The notes under the pieces: generated by a model
The model's database searches: none
The model's input: only the letters and a program-made list of their open reading frames with translations
Told to the model about the DNA's origin: nothing
Assembly (NCBI GenBank): GCA_958299035.1
Contig: CATQJL010000112.1
Coordinates: forward strand, 20,798,812 to 20,862,811
Length of the DNA: 64,000 nucleotides
Origin: Cylicocyclus nassatus
Lineage: Eukaryota > Nematoda > Chromadorea > Rhabditida > Strongylidae
Direction of reading: 5' to 3'
Program-made: the position numbers and the translations under genes
Shown: positions 34,301 to 43,959 of the stretch, piece by piece
Position numbering within the stretch: the first letter of the stretch is position 1
Layout of the letters: each line of letters opens with the position of its first letter

Positions 34301-36185
34301 GAAGCAATATGCTTCTTTGAAAAAATGGGTCCGGATAACGGAAAAGTACCTGTAAGCGCGCTTCTGGACGCAAAACTCGATTACTTCGGTTTCTGAAACA
34401 TCTGGTCTGATGTTGACATTTTTTGCATGGCGGCTTACTCATGCAAAAGCTGTCAGAATCTTTGCAAAGACATATCTGCAGCATTGAAGGTAGGGCGCTT
34501 TATCTGCGGTTCGGTTGTGCGCAGTGGATCCCACAAGACTTCAAATTTTACTCCATTGAACTCCTCATAGAGTCAAATCGTAGAGAACTGTCGAAATTAC
34601 TAGAACTTCAAGGTTTTGAGTGGATTTCCTCCCGATCGAGCGGTCAGAGTGGGTCACGATTACGCAGAGTGCACCACCCGATTTTGAAAGAAGGGCGTCC
34701 AAGGCGGAGCCAGAATGCTCAGAGTTGCGATGACGTCCAAGCTATGCGCACGATTCTATCGTTGTACAGGCAATGTGCTGAGCACTCGACAGAGCTTTTC
34801 GGGCATTAGAACTCAACTTCTGCGATTCGATAGCTCGTCTACCAGAAGGTAAGGTTCAGGCTCTTTTATCAATATCAGCGACTACACAATGTTGACTCCA
34901 GCGCGCTTTACCGTATTCATCCCGAAGGCTGAGCGAATCCTAGGACTTTGATTCGAGTCAAACAAGCGCCTGAAAATTCGGTGAAAAGGCAGTTTTTTGA
35001 ACACTATGACTTTTTACATTTTGAAGCAAAAAAATGCAGTATGAAACCTATTTTCAGAAAGCGAAAGCTCCCAGGTGTAACAAATGCTTCTCTTTTGATG
35101 CTGTAAATGTACGAAACATTTTAGGTTCAGAGAATGCAGTATTGATCGGAAATGGGAGGTGGCTTTATAGCTGTGATTAGCCCTCGAAACCCGTCTTTTC
35201 AAATTTTTCAATTTTTCTTCGGCCAAAATCAATGAAAGTCTCACATAATTGACCGGTAGCGCTGGACAGTCAGAAAACGAACCTCCCGCAACCGCAGTGC
35301 TGCAGAGATTTCCGTTTTCAACCAGTGTGGCTTCAAATTTCTGCAAATACCATTTTCTTTCAAACTTCTTAGGTAGTAAACAAGTCCTGTGAAACTGCTG
35401 CATTTTCCGTCACAAGTTCTCGTGGGTTGTGTAAGGTGATTACAATGTAGTGAGGAGCAGTCGGTGAATCACTCCATACTACTACTCGCTCCATACTTTA
35501 TGCTTAAAGGCACCGTCCACCCAGATCCTCGACTTCCAGGTTTTTGTTGTTTCAGGGCCTTCTCATGTCCCTGATTCCAAATATGAAGTCGAGAATCCGC
35601 GAAAACCCCGACAATCCCCATCCGGAGAACCCACAGGCAGGCTTTCCAGAACGGTGATTGGATGAGCACGCACAAATGGGCGGGCATGGATGGGGAGGGG
35701 CAGGCGTGGATGGGGGTCCTCGTGCATCTTCGCTATTCCGGAGCAATTTTCTCTCTTCCAAAGCGACATATTGCGCCGCGATTTGGGCATTGGCTTGATA
35801 GGAGGCCCTACTATTATTTGCTGCCAAAAGCCCAACACCCTCAACTTAGGGTGGACTGTGCCTTAAAGTCAGAGGAGGTCATCGTATTTTGAGCGAGTAT
35901 GAGACATGGAGACAAGAGAGGTATCAAAGTTAGCATGTGTACATCCTACTGGACTGTCTTCCTCACACCGTACTCCGCATCCAGAAGGAAGACTGCATGG
36001 ACTGAAGCCTTTAGCAATAACGCAATTTCCATGCACTCCTTGCTAAGAAACATGAAGTTCCTCAGTGTTGGGTACGGCAGATTCCGAACGACTTTAACTT
36101 TCAGTTCCATCGGCAAACTGTTCCAGCAAGTGAAACGCTTTTCAAGCACGTCAACGTCATGATTCGAGATGGAAATCTCGCTCAT
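31389..36185 (-). CDS. F-box protein, array gene 4 (probably intact, shifted donor)
   Basis: Seven exons: about 35969-36185, 32661-32763, 32479-32608, 32180-32425, 31949-32128, 31709-31836 and 31389-31617. The F-box has L-P-M-E-L-K-V-K-V-V-R-N-L-P. Exon 2 is one base off the phase of its paralogues and lost an internal stretch. If exon 1 ends two bases earlier, at a GTGTGA donor overlapping the ancestral GTGAGG, the frame is restored and the protein is 410 residues; with the ancestral donor it stops in exon 2. The C-terminus is about 17 residues longer than in genes 2 and 3, since the usual Y-R-stop reads through. Intron 1 is about 3.2 kb and holds a 2-kb foldback (33238-35232) and a TTAA-ended element (35504-35866). 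It may be functional or newly dead. Confidence 0.72.
32764..33237. other. Intron 1 of F-box gene 4, proximal part
   Basis: Ancestral intron sequence similar to the same intron in genes 2 and 3 (GTCTCATTGTCTCTCGCTCT; TAAACTACCGTACAAGGTGT). No exon seen here. Confidence 0.6.
33238..35232. mobile_element. 2-kb foldback element with about 380-bp arms
   Basis: Left TTGATTTTGGCCGGAG and right CTTCGGCCAAAATCAA, matching on through ATAAAGCCACCTCCCATTTT and GACTACACAATGTTGACTCC-type blocks to about 33612 and 34860. A second foldback (33637-34350) is nested in it. The unique part includes a 128-codon frame (34423-34809) with no recognised domain. It lies in intron 1 of F-box gene 4. Confidence 0.85.
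33637..34350. mobile_element. Nested foldback inside the 2-kb element
   Basis: Left GGTACTTTTCCGTTATCCGG continued by ACCCATTTTTTCA, answered on the right by TGAAAAAATGGGT and CCGGATAACGGAAAAGTACC. About 35-bp terminal repeats with a 640-bp interior and no coding frame of note. Confidence 0.75.
35504..35866. mobile_element. TTAA-flanked MITE of the AAAGGCACCGTCCAC family
   Basis: Starts TTAAAGGCACCGTCCACCC and ends GTGGACTGTGCCTTAA; TTAA is at both edges. Relatives are at 49868-50290, 51420-51880 and 63060-63245. It sits in intron 1 of F-box gene 4, about 100 bases from exon 1. The open frames across it are not genes. Confidence 0.8.
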
Positions 36186-36650
36186 TGATTTTTCTAAATG
36201 TTACAAATAATGTAACACGAAAAATATTGAGCACGGTACGTCACAATGAGAGATATCAAGAGGAGATAAAGCGAACAAGAAAGTACGAACGATAGAAGCA
36301 CGAAAACTGGGTGGGGGACTATATGTCGCCGAATATGGGAGAGTCCCGGGCGGACTTCTTGCAGGAACGCATCTCTTTGCGCATCCCAGTTGCGTATATT
36401 GCAAATGACCTGGCGGACCGCCCCTTTTCGGCGACATATGGTCATCTACCCATGAAAACTCAATCTGAGAAGAAAGATGACAAAAACACGTAACTCCTGA
36501 GAAACCCTCCGCGACCTGCTTTGCATCCTCCTCCAAAAAGGGGGTTCTGGAGGTTTCGTGGATTCTTGACTCTATATTCGAAATCAGGGCCTTCAGAAGG
36601 CCGAAAGCGATAAAAACTGGACGAGAATTTAGGTGGACGATGCTTTTAGT
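36186..36650. other. Upstream region of F-box gene 4
   Basis: Similar to the region upstream of genes 1 and 2 (AATATTGAGCACGGTACGTC; GAGATATCAAGAGGAGATAA). This is the likely promoter, split by the MITE at 36309-36452. No TATA box or other named site is claimed. Confidence 0.5.
36309..36452. mobile_element. MITE with GACTATATGTCGCCGAA ends, copy 2
   Basis: Left GGGTGGGGGACTATATGTCG and right GGCGACATATGGTCATCTAC. GAAAACT flanks both sides, and the gene 2 upstream region (about 18710-18725) has a single GAAAACTCAATC, the empty site. This gives a target duplication of about 7-8 bp. Confidence 0.85.
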
Positions 36651-36895
36651 CAGGGCTCGGCACAGGTGGCTTACAAGCAAGCTGGATTTCGTTTTTCGGA
36701 CAAAAAGCAAAGGGGGTTTCGTTTTTGTGGCCGAAAAGACACAAAGTTTGCGACATTTTTTTAATCGACGTTTCGTATTTTAGAAGATTTTTTAGGGATT
36801 GCGGTCGGGGTCAAAGGGGACTACGTAAAAATTCGCAAAAGTCAAGGGGGACTTCGTTTTCTGCATTTTCACCTAACTACCCGTGCCGAGCCCTG
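36651..36895. mobile_element. hAT-type MITE with CAGGGCTCGGCAC ends and 8-bp target duplication
   Basis: Terminal repeats CAGGGCTCGGCAC and GTGCCGAGCCCTG; CTTTTAGT flanks both ends exactly. Internal ACTTCGTTTT motifs recur. Half copies occur near 37583-37680 and 20010-20100. No coding capacity. Confidence 0.88.
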
Positions 36896-37302
36896 CTTTT
36901 AGTGCAGGCGGCCCTAAGCCTCGTTGCCCTTAACAAGTACCCAATGCTTGATATCCTTCATTAAACATGATTGAGTCCGGGCAGTGTGGCTTCTAGCCGT
37001 TATTCTTCTAGTTTATTTTCCGTCGTATAAACATCAAAATTCAAAATGATCCGTTAGTCAATAGAACACATTTCTACAATTTGTCAGGCTAGAAAATGTT
37101 TCACTGGAAAGTTACCAGTAAAGGTGCCGTCGCTAATGGGGCTTAGTGTGCAGTCTCACACATTAAGTTACAAATGACTCGAGGTTATATTGAAGTATAT
37201 TGAAGAGAGAATAGTATGTTAAGTATGCTGAGGAGAGAATACGTCGCAGTAGGAGAGATTCGATGAAATCAAACAAGGAAGAATGATCAATACACGTATC
37301 AT
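36896..37302. other. Intergenic repeats between F-box genes 4 and 5
   Basis: Includes a half copy (37150-37184) of the CCTCGAGTCATTTG element complete at 46491-46754, and from 37190 a block shared with 27300-27500 (GAGAGAATACGTCGCAGTA). No gene seen. Confidence 0.6.
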
Positions 37303-37466
37303 CGGTTTCAAGATTCGTGTGGAGGTGGAGTCTTGCCAACTCACAGCGTAGCGGTTTTTGCCAGCGAGAGAGCACGAAAAGCAATGCTATGACGTGGAGG
37401 TTTAGCAAGTTTACTTGTGTTATCAGGCAAAGTCCGCAATACACCTCCACACGAATCTGGAAACCG
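37303..37466. mobile_element. MITE with CGGTTTC...GTGTGGAGGTG ends
   Basis: Left CGGTTTCAAGATTCGTGTGG and right CCACACGAATCTGGAAACCG. ATCAT flanks both sides; the copy of this region at about 27397 has a single AATCAT and no insert. A relative lies at about 58140-58285 (ACTTCACAGCGTTGCGGTTT shared with ACTCACAGCGTAGCGGTTTT). Confidence 0.85.
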
Positions 37467-37734
37467 ATCATATCACGGACTGGTTTATAACAAGTGATGA
37501 AAAACCCACCGTTCATGACAAAGCTGAAACTTGGAGCAAAATATTTTAAAAAACAGTAGCTTCGGCAGATTCTAAAGGACAGGGCTCGGCACGAGCTGGC
37601 ACCAGGAAGAATCTCAAACGAAGTCCCCTTTGCTTCCAAAAAATTAGTACGAAACCCTTTGACCCTTTTTCTCCCTCATTTACCTGCATTGGCTTTTTTG
37701 TCCTTCGTTCTGGGTGGGACTGTAGCCCAATCAT

Positions 37735-38150
37735 CATCATACTCTTTAATAAAGCGCAGGCACCCCCATCTGACGTCAATGTCGGTCTGTTCGTGCCACG
37801 TTTGGTTGTTTACCACTATGCTCCATGAACCTGCACTTTAAAACTGCCCTTTTTTGTATTGATCTTTGCCATCAGGCTGTCTGCCTTCGGTATTGGAGCT
37901 TTTTAGCCGTTCTGTGCGGTATTCTGTAAAGAGCTGTAGGGATCATACTCTTTAATAAAGCGCAGGCACCCCCATCTGACGTCAATGTCGGTCTGTTCGT
38001 GCCACGTTTGGTTGTTTACCACTATGCTCCATGAACCTGCACTTTAAAACTGCCCTTTTTTGTATTGATCTTTGCCATCAGGCTGTCTGCCTTCGGTATT
38101 GGAGCTTTTTAGCCGTTCTGTGCGGTATATTCTGTAAAGAGCTGTAGGGA
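37735..38150 (+). repeat. 207-bp unit tandemly duplicated; third copy at 39824-40000
   Basis: Unit starts CATACTCTTTAATAAAGCGC and contains AGGCACCCCCATCTGACGTC and GGCTGTCTGCCTTCGGTATT. Copies one (37735-37943) and two (37944-38150) are almost identical. A third, diverged copy follows the hairpin at 39787-39823. No long open frame is shared. Could be the terminal region of a mobile element. Confidence 0.85.
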
Positions 38151-39786
38151 TTGCGATAAGCAAATTGAAGTAACGCATTGCGACTAAGGCAGCGTCATTA
38201 AAAGGAAAACCCGATAGATAAGACAGAAAAGAAAAATGTGGAGATATTTGAAGAATTTTTATTTTGAAGAAGCTTTAGAATAGAAGAATTTTTTTACAAA
38301 AAGACTTTGGAAGCTGTTTGATTATTTCATTCGTGATCTATTCGTCCTCCATTCTTCGTAGAAGTAGGAAACTAATGGGTAATGAGGGTTGGGGGCAGCG
38401 AAAAGGATAAGCAAGATTCGCTCAAAACTACATATAGAGGCAGGATAAACGGTGTTTCGTACAAAGGAGGGTGCGGGGGAGTTGGGAGGGGGTTGGGGTG
38501 GATGTAGTGGGAAGGGAGCGAGAGAGGAAGGTGTGGCACGAATAGAAGAAACCTGATATGCAGTCGAAGTTAGTGGTACACTTCCCAGAGAAAATTTCTA
38601 GCATTGAGAGGATTTCGAAGCTAACGCAGCATGGGGCGTGCAGCTATTTGAGCCCGAGCTAAGGATTTCTAGAGTTTTCCTGCGAGCTAAAGAGCTGGGG
38701 ACTAAGTTACTACTCTTCAGTGCTTTCTGCATGAAATTGTGCATGCTTGAAGGGATTACGCTATACTTTTGGGGATTTCGAAAAGCTTTGATTGAAACTA
38801 AAGCGAGTGGGACAAGCTAGATAGGCCCGGAAGGAAAACGGGAAAGTACAGTATTTTGGCATGAAAATTTCTTAGCGGAAATTGGATCGTAAGCATCAAA
38901 AGAAGGAAATTTGAGTTTTGTGAATTAAACGGTGGTTAGAATCACAACAGGAAAAGTTCGAATTTTCTTCGCGAAATTGGTGGAAGGTATTATGGTATCT
39001 GATTTGAAGTTTCTGAACTTCGAATCAAAGATGGTTAGAATCTGAACATTGGAAAGTCCAGATTTTCTTCGAAAAATTGGTAGAAAATGTCATGAGCAGT
39101 TGGCCCATTGAGAGCGGAGATTAGAGGGACTTCCCATGTAGTATTCACTGTGGGATCCAACAGGTAGTCGCGGGACCGGCACCTTGGCCAGCAAATTCTG
39201 TGTGGTACTCTGTAAAGCGCTACTTGGCAAAGGGTAAAGATATCTCATGCGAAATTTTGAGGTAAGCAGTTTTAGCAAAATCCGAAAAGGGGGAGCACAA
39301 GGGGTGCTATGGCACGATTAGAAGAAGCCTGTGGATCGCACGGACATGTGGTGGCACATTTCCCAAAAAAAAATCCGAGCATTAAAAATTTTGGTGGAGC
39401 TAAGGTAGCATGTGGCGTAGAGCTATTTAAACCCAATTCAGCTAAGGAAAGTGTCGTCGATTCGCTGACCGCACGGGCTGCTCAAACGCTACGGATCGCG
39501 CGCGGAGCGGCTGAAATATTGCGAGAGCGCGATTTGTGTAATGGCGAATTTGTAATGGGGCAAGCGTTTTACCGTGCGTGCTCGGCAGTCATGTCCAGTC
39601 CGTGCGGTCAACGAATCGAGGATACAAGTTTGCTGAGGAGAGCAAGGAAGTAAATACTAATGTTCGGTGTTTTTCACATGAACTACTGCCTGGAAGGCTT
39701 CATGCTACACATTCGGTTACGAAAAGAAATGAAGACAATGCTCTAAAGGTTCTAACATTTGATCACTTCTTACTTCACACACACAG
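38151..39786. repeat. Diverged tandem duplication of about 0.75 kb
   Basis: The block near 38530-38670 (GGCACGAATAGAAGAA, GTGGTACACTTCCC, GTGCAGCTATTTGAGCCC) recurs near 39310-39440 (GGCACGATTAGAAGAA, GTGGCACATTTCCC, GTAGAGCTATTTAAACCC). GAACTTCGAATCAAAGATGG-type motifs also repeat. A 114-codon frame at 39309-39653 has no recognised domain and is not open in the other copy. Confidence 0.6.
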
Positions 39787-39823
39787 CCAGTTCAAAGCGC
39801 CGCGAAGCGGCGCTTTGAACTGG
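39787..39823. other. 37-nt perfect hairpin, copy 1
   Basis: CCAGTTCAAAGCGCCGC, loop GAA, then GCGGCGCTTTGAACTGG: 17 pairs with no mismatch. It is followed directly by TACTCTTTAATAAAGCGC, the start of a 207-bp repeat copy, and preceded by a CACACACA run. The partner at 41995-42031 keeps the fold with two paired substitutions. Confidence 0.9.
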
Positions 39824-40000
39824 TACTCTTTAATAAAGCGCAGGCACCCCCATCTGACGTCAGTGTCGGTCTGTTCGTGCCATGTTTGGGTTGTTTACCA
39901 CTATGCTCCATGAACCTGCACTTTACCACTGCCCTTTACCACTATGCTCCACGAACCTGCACTTTACCACTGCCCTTTTTTGTACAAGTGATCTTTGCCA

Positions 40001-41994
40001 TCAGACTGTCTGTCTTCGCTATTGTTTATCAAGGTTCCTTACGCAGGCACGAGCAGTCAAACGCTGCTACCACAACTCCTAAGCGGTGAGATCGATTAGT
40101 CCCATAACCGCTTCACGATATTTCGCTTTATTTCAGCTACGATTTGACTCCATTATCCGAATCTAAAGACGGGTAAGGTATTCTACCATCGTTTGTTTCA
40201 TCTGAAAGGCTATCATTCCCATCGCCCTGTGATACCTGCCTTTTCGCACCTCATCGTTTCTGTGACTATTTCTGATTCTTACCACTATCTCTCCTTTTAT
40301 GCAACTCTGATCGCTCCTAGAGCAACAAAAGCGCACCAACATATGCAATCTCACTTTTATGAGCAATTTTTCATTTATGTTAAAATTATATTAGATTTGA
40401 GGATTTCATAATTGCTGCAAAGTTCTATGCCTCAAGAAGAAGTCAATTGAAGTTTTTTCTGAGAAACTCGAAATAAAATTGAAGCGATTTGAGCAGCACC
40501 TCCAATGTGGCTGCATTTATGTGGAATTTTTCTAGAAGCTGAGCAGTTTTTTGAGAGTAACGTTTGGATCTCAAAACGATCATCATCTGCCATTTTGTAT
40601 CAGTAAATACAAAAAAACACGGTACAAGTATATTCAAACCGAAGAATTGGCAAAACTGACCAAAAAATCAATGATTCTAAAAAGATTCTATCAATTATCA
40701 TTAACAATATAATGATGCTGTTTCCGTAATTTTGTCAAAACATTGCACAACCTCAAAATCGTATAGACAGTGTCTGGATGAACAGTTGAAATTGGATATA
40801 CACTTTATAGTAGCATTCTTGATTATATTCAAGTCAGCAGCCTACTAAGATGAGCTGGAAATTGAGGTAGACACTGGAGTTGGGCTTATCATAGGTGTTG
40901 AACAATTTGAAAAGCCCATATAGAACGCGAACGGGAGTTTGGAATTGGAATTTTTGAATTGAAAAGACTCTGAGCAAGCTTCCAACAACGCATATTTCGT
41001 GATGAGGAAGGGATGTTCTTTGATTCAGAAGGTTTTGTAACTATAAGTTGGAACGTTGGCTTGAGCTGCAGCGATGTTCGCCCGCGGTTTCATGACCGGG
41101 GACATCGCTTAGTTCACCCCAGGTTTACATACGGGCCCAAAAGATCTAAAGGGAATGAAATGTTAAGGTAGTTCGTAGGGACAGTCGATGAGGAGAGCAG
41201 GGCCTCGGGTGAAAAGAGGAGGAATGTACACAGCTGTAGCTCGGAAAAGCTTGCCGAGTTTGTGACGTGACGGCCACTTTGTCAAAAAATTTCTGAATGT
41301 GAGAATTTGAGGGTATCCGAGGATTTTCGCAAAATGGTGAATGAGCCACTTTGGCAGCTAAAGTTTGTCGAAAGGTGATCACGCTAAAACGTTGCCTCAA
41401 AACCGCGCGAAAACGCTAAGGGCTTGCCCTGCATTTCCTTGCAGGGGAGTTTAAAGAAAAGGTGGGAACAGACAGGTCCCAACTAACACTATAAGCAAAC
41501 AGCAGACATGACGGAAAATCTTGGCGTGCGCGGCACAACATGCCAATTTTGGCTTGATTCGGGGGACTGTAAAGGCGCAGTTCGCATTTTCTCAACAGCA
41601 GCACATTTGGGGCAAGATTCGAAAGCGATTGAGTAAGATCTGAAGGATGTGGAATGGCAGAAAAGATTGGTAGTTCGGGAGTTTCATAAAGGAAATTGGA
41701 TGAAAAAGAATGGGAGGAGAGGGGGATGCAGTTTGGCTCAAAGAACTCAGGAGACAGCAATACGCAAGTTTGCAAAGCGCAAGAGCATACCTACTTGGAA
41801 AGCTGGGAGGAAGCGGTTGAAATTCTGTTGGCACTTTTGTTAATACTTAGGAAACCACATAGAGCAAAAAAGATCCTCACAATTAAATTTGATAATTTCT
41901 GGGTTTCTAAATGTCTGAAAAATGCGTGCCATACTTTTGAAGAAAAGGTTCCCAAGTTCTATCTTTGACAGTCAATCTCACTACACACACATAG
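40001..41994. other. Intergenic DNA with no supported gene
   Basis: Several open frames of 60-120 codons on both strands, none with a recognisable domain or consistent splice sites. A block before the second hairpin is purine-rich (GGAGGAGAGGGGG-like around 41700). I cannot assign any function. Confidence 0.5.
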
Positions 41995-42031
41995 CCAGTC
42001 CGAAGCGCCGCGAAGCGGCGCTTCGGACTGG
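41995..42031. other. 37-nt perfect hairpin, copy 2
   Basis: CCAGTCCGAAGCGCCGC, loop GAA, then GCGGCGCTTCGGACTGG: 17 perfect pairs. It differs from copy 1 only at the sixth and eighth stem pairs (T-A to C-G and A-T to G-C, both partners changed). It is preceded by CACACACATAG and followed by TCCGGAATAAAGCGC, as in copy 1. Confidence 0.9.
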
Positions 42032-42394
42032 TCCGGAATAAAGCGCAAAAAGGCGAAAACAAAACAACGAGAAACCTACGGCTTCTTTCTTTCACCCTCC
42101 ATTCCCTTCCCCTTCCCTCTCTCCCTACCCCTCCACCTCGCCCTCCCCAACCTTCTCTGCAGATGAGACAAACAAAGAAGTAAAAAATGACAAAAAAAAA
42201 GACAGAAAAACAAAGTATTAAAGGTAAACGACAAAGAGGGCCCAGCGAAAACGAAGGATTCGCGCGTCAGTTCACAGGAGCGCGCTTTGCGATTGGAAGC
42301 TTCAATGAATATCTTTTAAAGGCTGTAAACAAGCCTGGAGAAGATATTATGAAACCGTTTTTCCTCTGTATGATAACAATTACAATGAAGATAC

Positions 42395-42530
42395 AATTTA
42401 TGTAAAAAAGTATAAAAACTTATGTGAGCAAAGGGTCAGTGCCAGCTCAGCTGGCACCCAGCTGGCACACCAGCTAATTCAGAAAAAAGTTTAGCACAGC
42501 TTTCATTCACATAAGTTTTCATAAATTTTC
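42395..42530. mobile_element. Short MITE with AAAACTTATGTGA ends
   Basis: ATAAAAACTTATGTGA on the left against TCACATAAGTTTTCATAAAT on the right; the core is a GTGCCAGCTCAGCTGGCAC palindrome cluster. Related ends are at about 20270-20390. Confidence 0.65.
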
Positions 42531-42910
42531 GGGCCCTAGTTCGGGTTCCTCAACGCGCATGCACACACCAAATTTTGTGTCATATGATTGCGTTTTGTTT
42601 GTAAACAAGGCTTTTTTTTGTTTGGGGCAGGATTCAAATTCCCGCGCTGTGTTAAAATTGGCACGTCGGCGGCATACTGATGGTATGAGGTTGGCATGCG
42701 AGTGGCATTCTAGAGGCATGCTAACAAATAGAGGTACAAAAACTAAAGATGCCGCCGGATTGCGGTGGCTTGCCGGCCACGGGCCGGCGGGCCCCTGGCG
42801 CATTCTAATAGCAAACAGCGACATGCTAACCCGCAAAAACGATATCTCCTCTGCTTTCCGCCCAGAAACGATATCCAGCTTGACCCGGTGCCAGCTGTGC
42901 CAAGCCCTGC

Positions 42911-43220
42911 TAATGGCAAACTTGGAAATGCAATTATAAAGCGTTATGGAGAAAAAGTAGTAACGTTGACGATACACAAGTCACAAGGCAGGAATGCTTG
43001 CCTTCTCCCTTCGAGACCCGTCAAAAAAATTTCTTGAGATATAACTGTGAACCAAAATATCTTGATAATATTCTGAGCAAGATGTTAGCCGATATGAGAG
43101 CACCTTTGAGAAATTCCAGTATAAATGAGATAACCACATTACGACCAAAACACTCGACGAATTAACCAACAGAAAAAAACTTTCATCATAGCGAAAACAC
43201 AAGTCAAGAACTTTTTTCCA
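42911..43220 (+). pseudogene. Helitron helicase-like fragment, copy 2
   Basis: A frame ending at 43037 reads N-G-K-L-G-N-A-I-I-K-R-Y-G-E, then V-V-T-L-T-I-H-K-S-Q-G, then L-L-P-S-R-P-V-K-K-I-S and a stop. Its order of motifs resembles the N-G-T-R to I-P-R region of Helitron Rep/helicase proteins. The similarity on DNA level with 27514-27840 continues beyond the stop to about 43215 (ACCAAAATATCTTGATAATA), so the duplicated unit is larger than the fragment. Tentative: based on about 45 residues recognised by eye. Confidence 0.4.
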
Positions 43221-43959
43221 CGAAGACTATCTGATATTTTTTACTTACGCGGTGTTGTAAAAGAAAAGAACAGATTCCACAACCCAATTAAGTATGTCAT
43301 AAAGGAATATGTAGTGTGATGAAGGGGTTTTTTTACTAGATGTACCTTCAAACTTTATAGATGAATTTTATTGATGAACAAAAAAAACAAAATCTATTCT
43401 TTACTCTCCATAGCACTGGTTCTAGTGTGTTTGAATCAGCCCTAGATAAAGCTAAAATGACCCAATGTGGCTCCGTGATTGTCAAGCAATGAGCACCACA
43501 ATTCAAACTCATGAAAAGAGAATTGAGGGCAGCAATTATGCCATTCATCAACAATTAAATAGCGAATCTCCAGACAACAAGGCGATTTCCAGATGGAGTT
43601 CAAAGGATGAGCGTAAACAGTTTTCTAGGTGTAATGAACCGGCCAAACTATAAGCTACGAAACCATATTGAAATTGAAGTTTGGCTCAGGTGGACGTCTA
43701 CAATCGTGCGAAAACTTTATGACAACCCCAACTTACAAGGTCTACCAATGAACATCTGAGATTCCGTCCTCTAATCTGTTTAAGCTGTGAAGCAACAAAC
43801 GAAGTCTGAAGCTCCAGTATATAGTCATGCAACTGCAGTACGGCCGTGTCCATATCTGAAAAAGGCAGAGTCTATCTGTAAGATTCAACAAAAATTGTGT
43901 CAACCAAAGTGTGAGCCAATCACGCGAAACAAAAAGAAAACAAGTAAACAAATATACCT
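43221..43959. other. Intergenic DNA downstream of F-box gene 5
   Basis: No supported gene. Open frames at 43348-43653 and 43742-43951 lack domains. The 3' flank of gene 5 is not similar to those of genes 2-4, in keeping with gene 5 being the most diverged paralogue. Confidence 0.5.

Noticed and set aside
34423..34809. 128-codon frame as a gene
   Set aside because: Sits inside a foldback element, with no domain or paralogue; reported only as part of the element.
39787..39823. Replication-dependent histone 3' stem-loop
   Set aside because: Stem, loop and flanks do not match the histone consensus and no histone gene is nearby.
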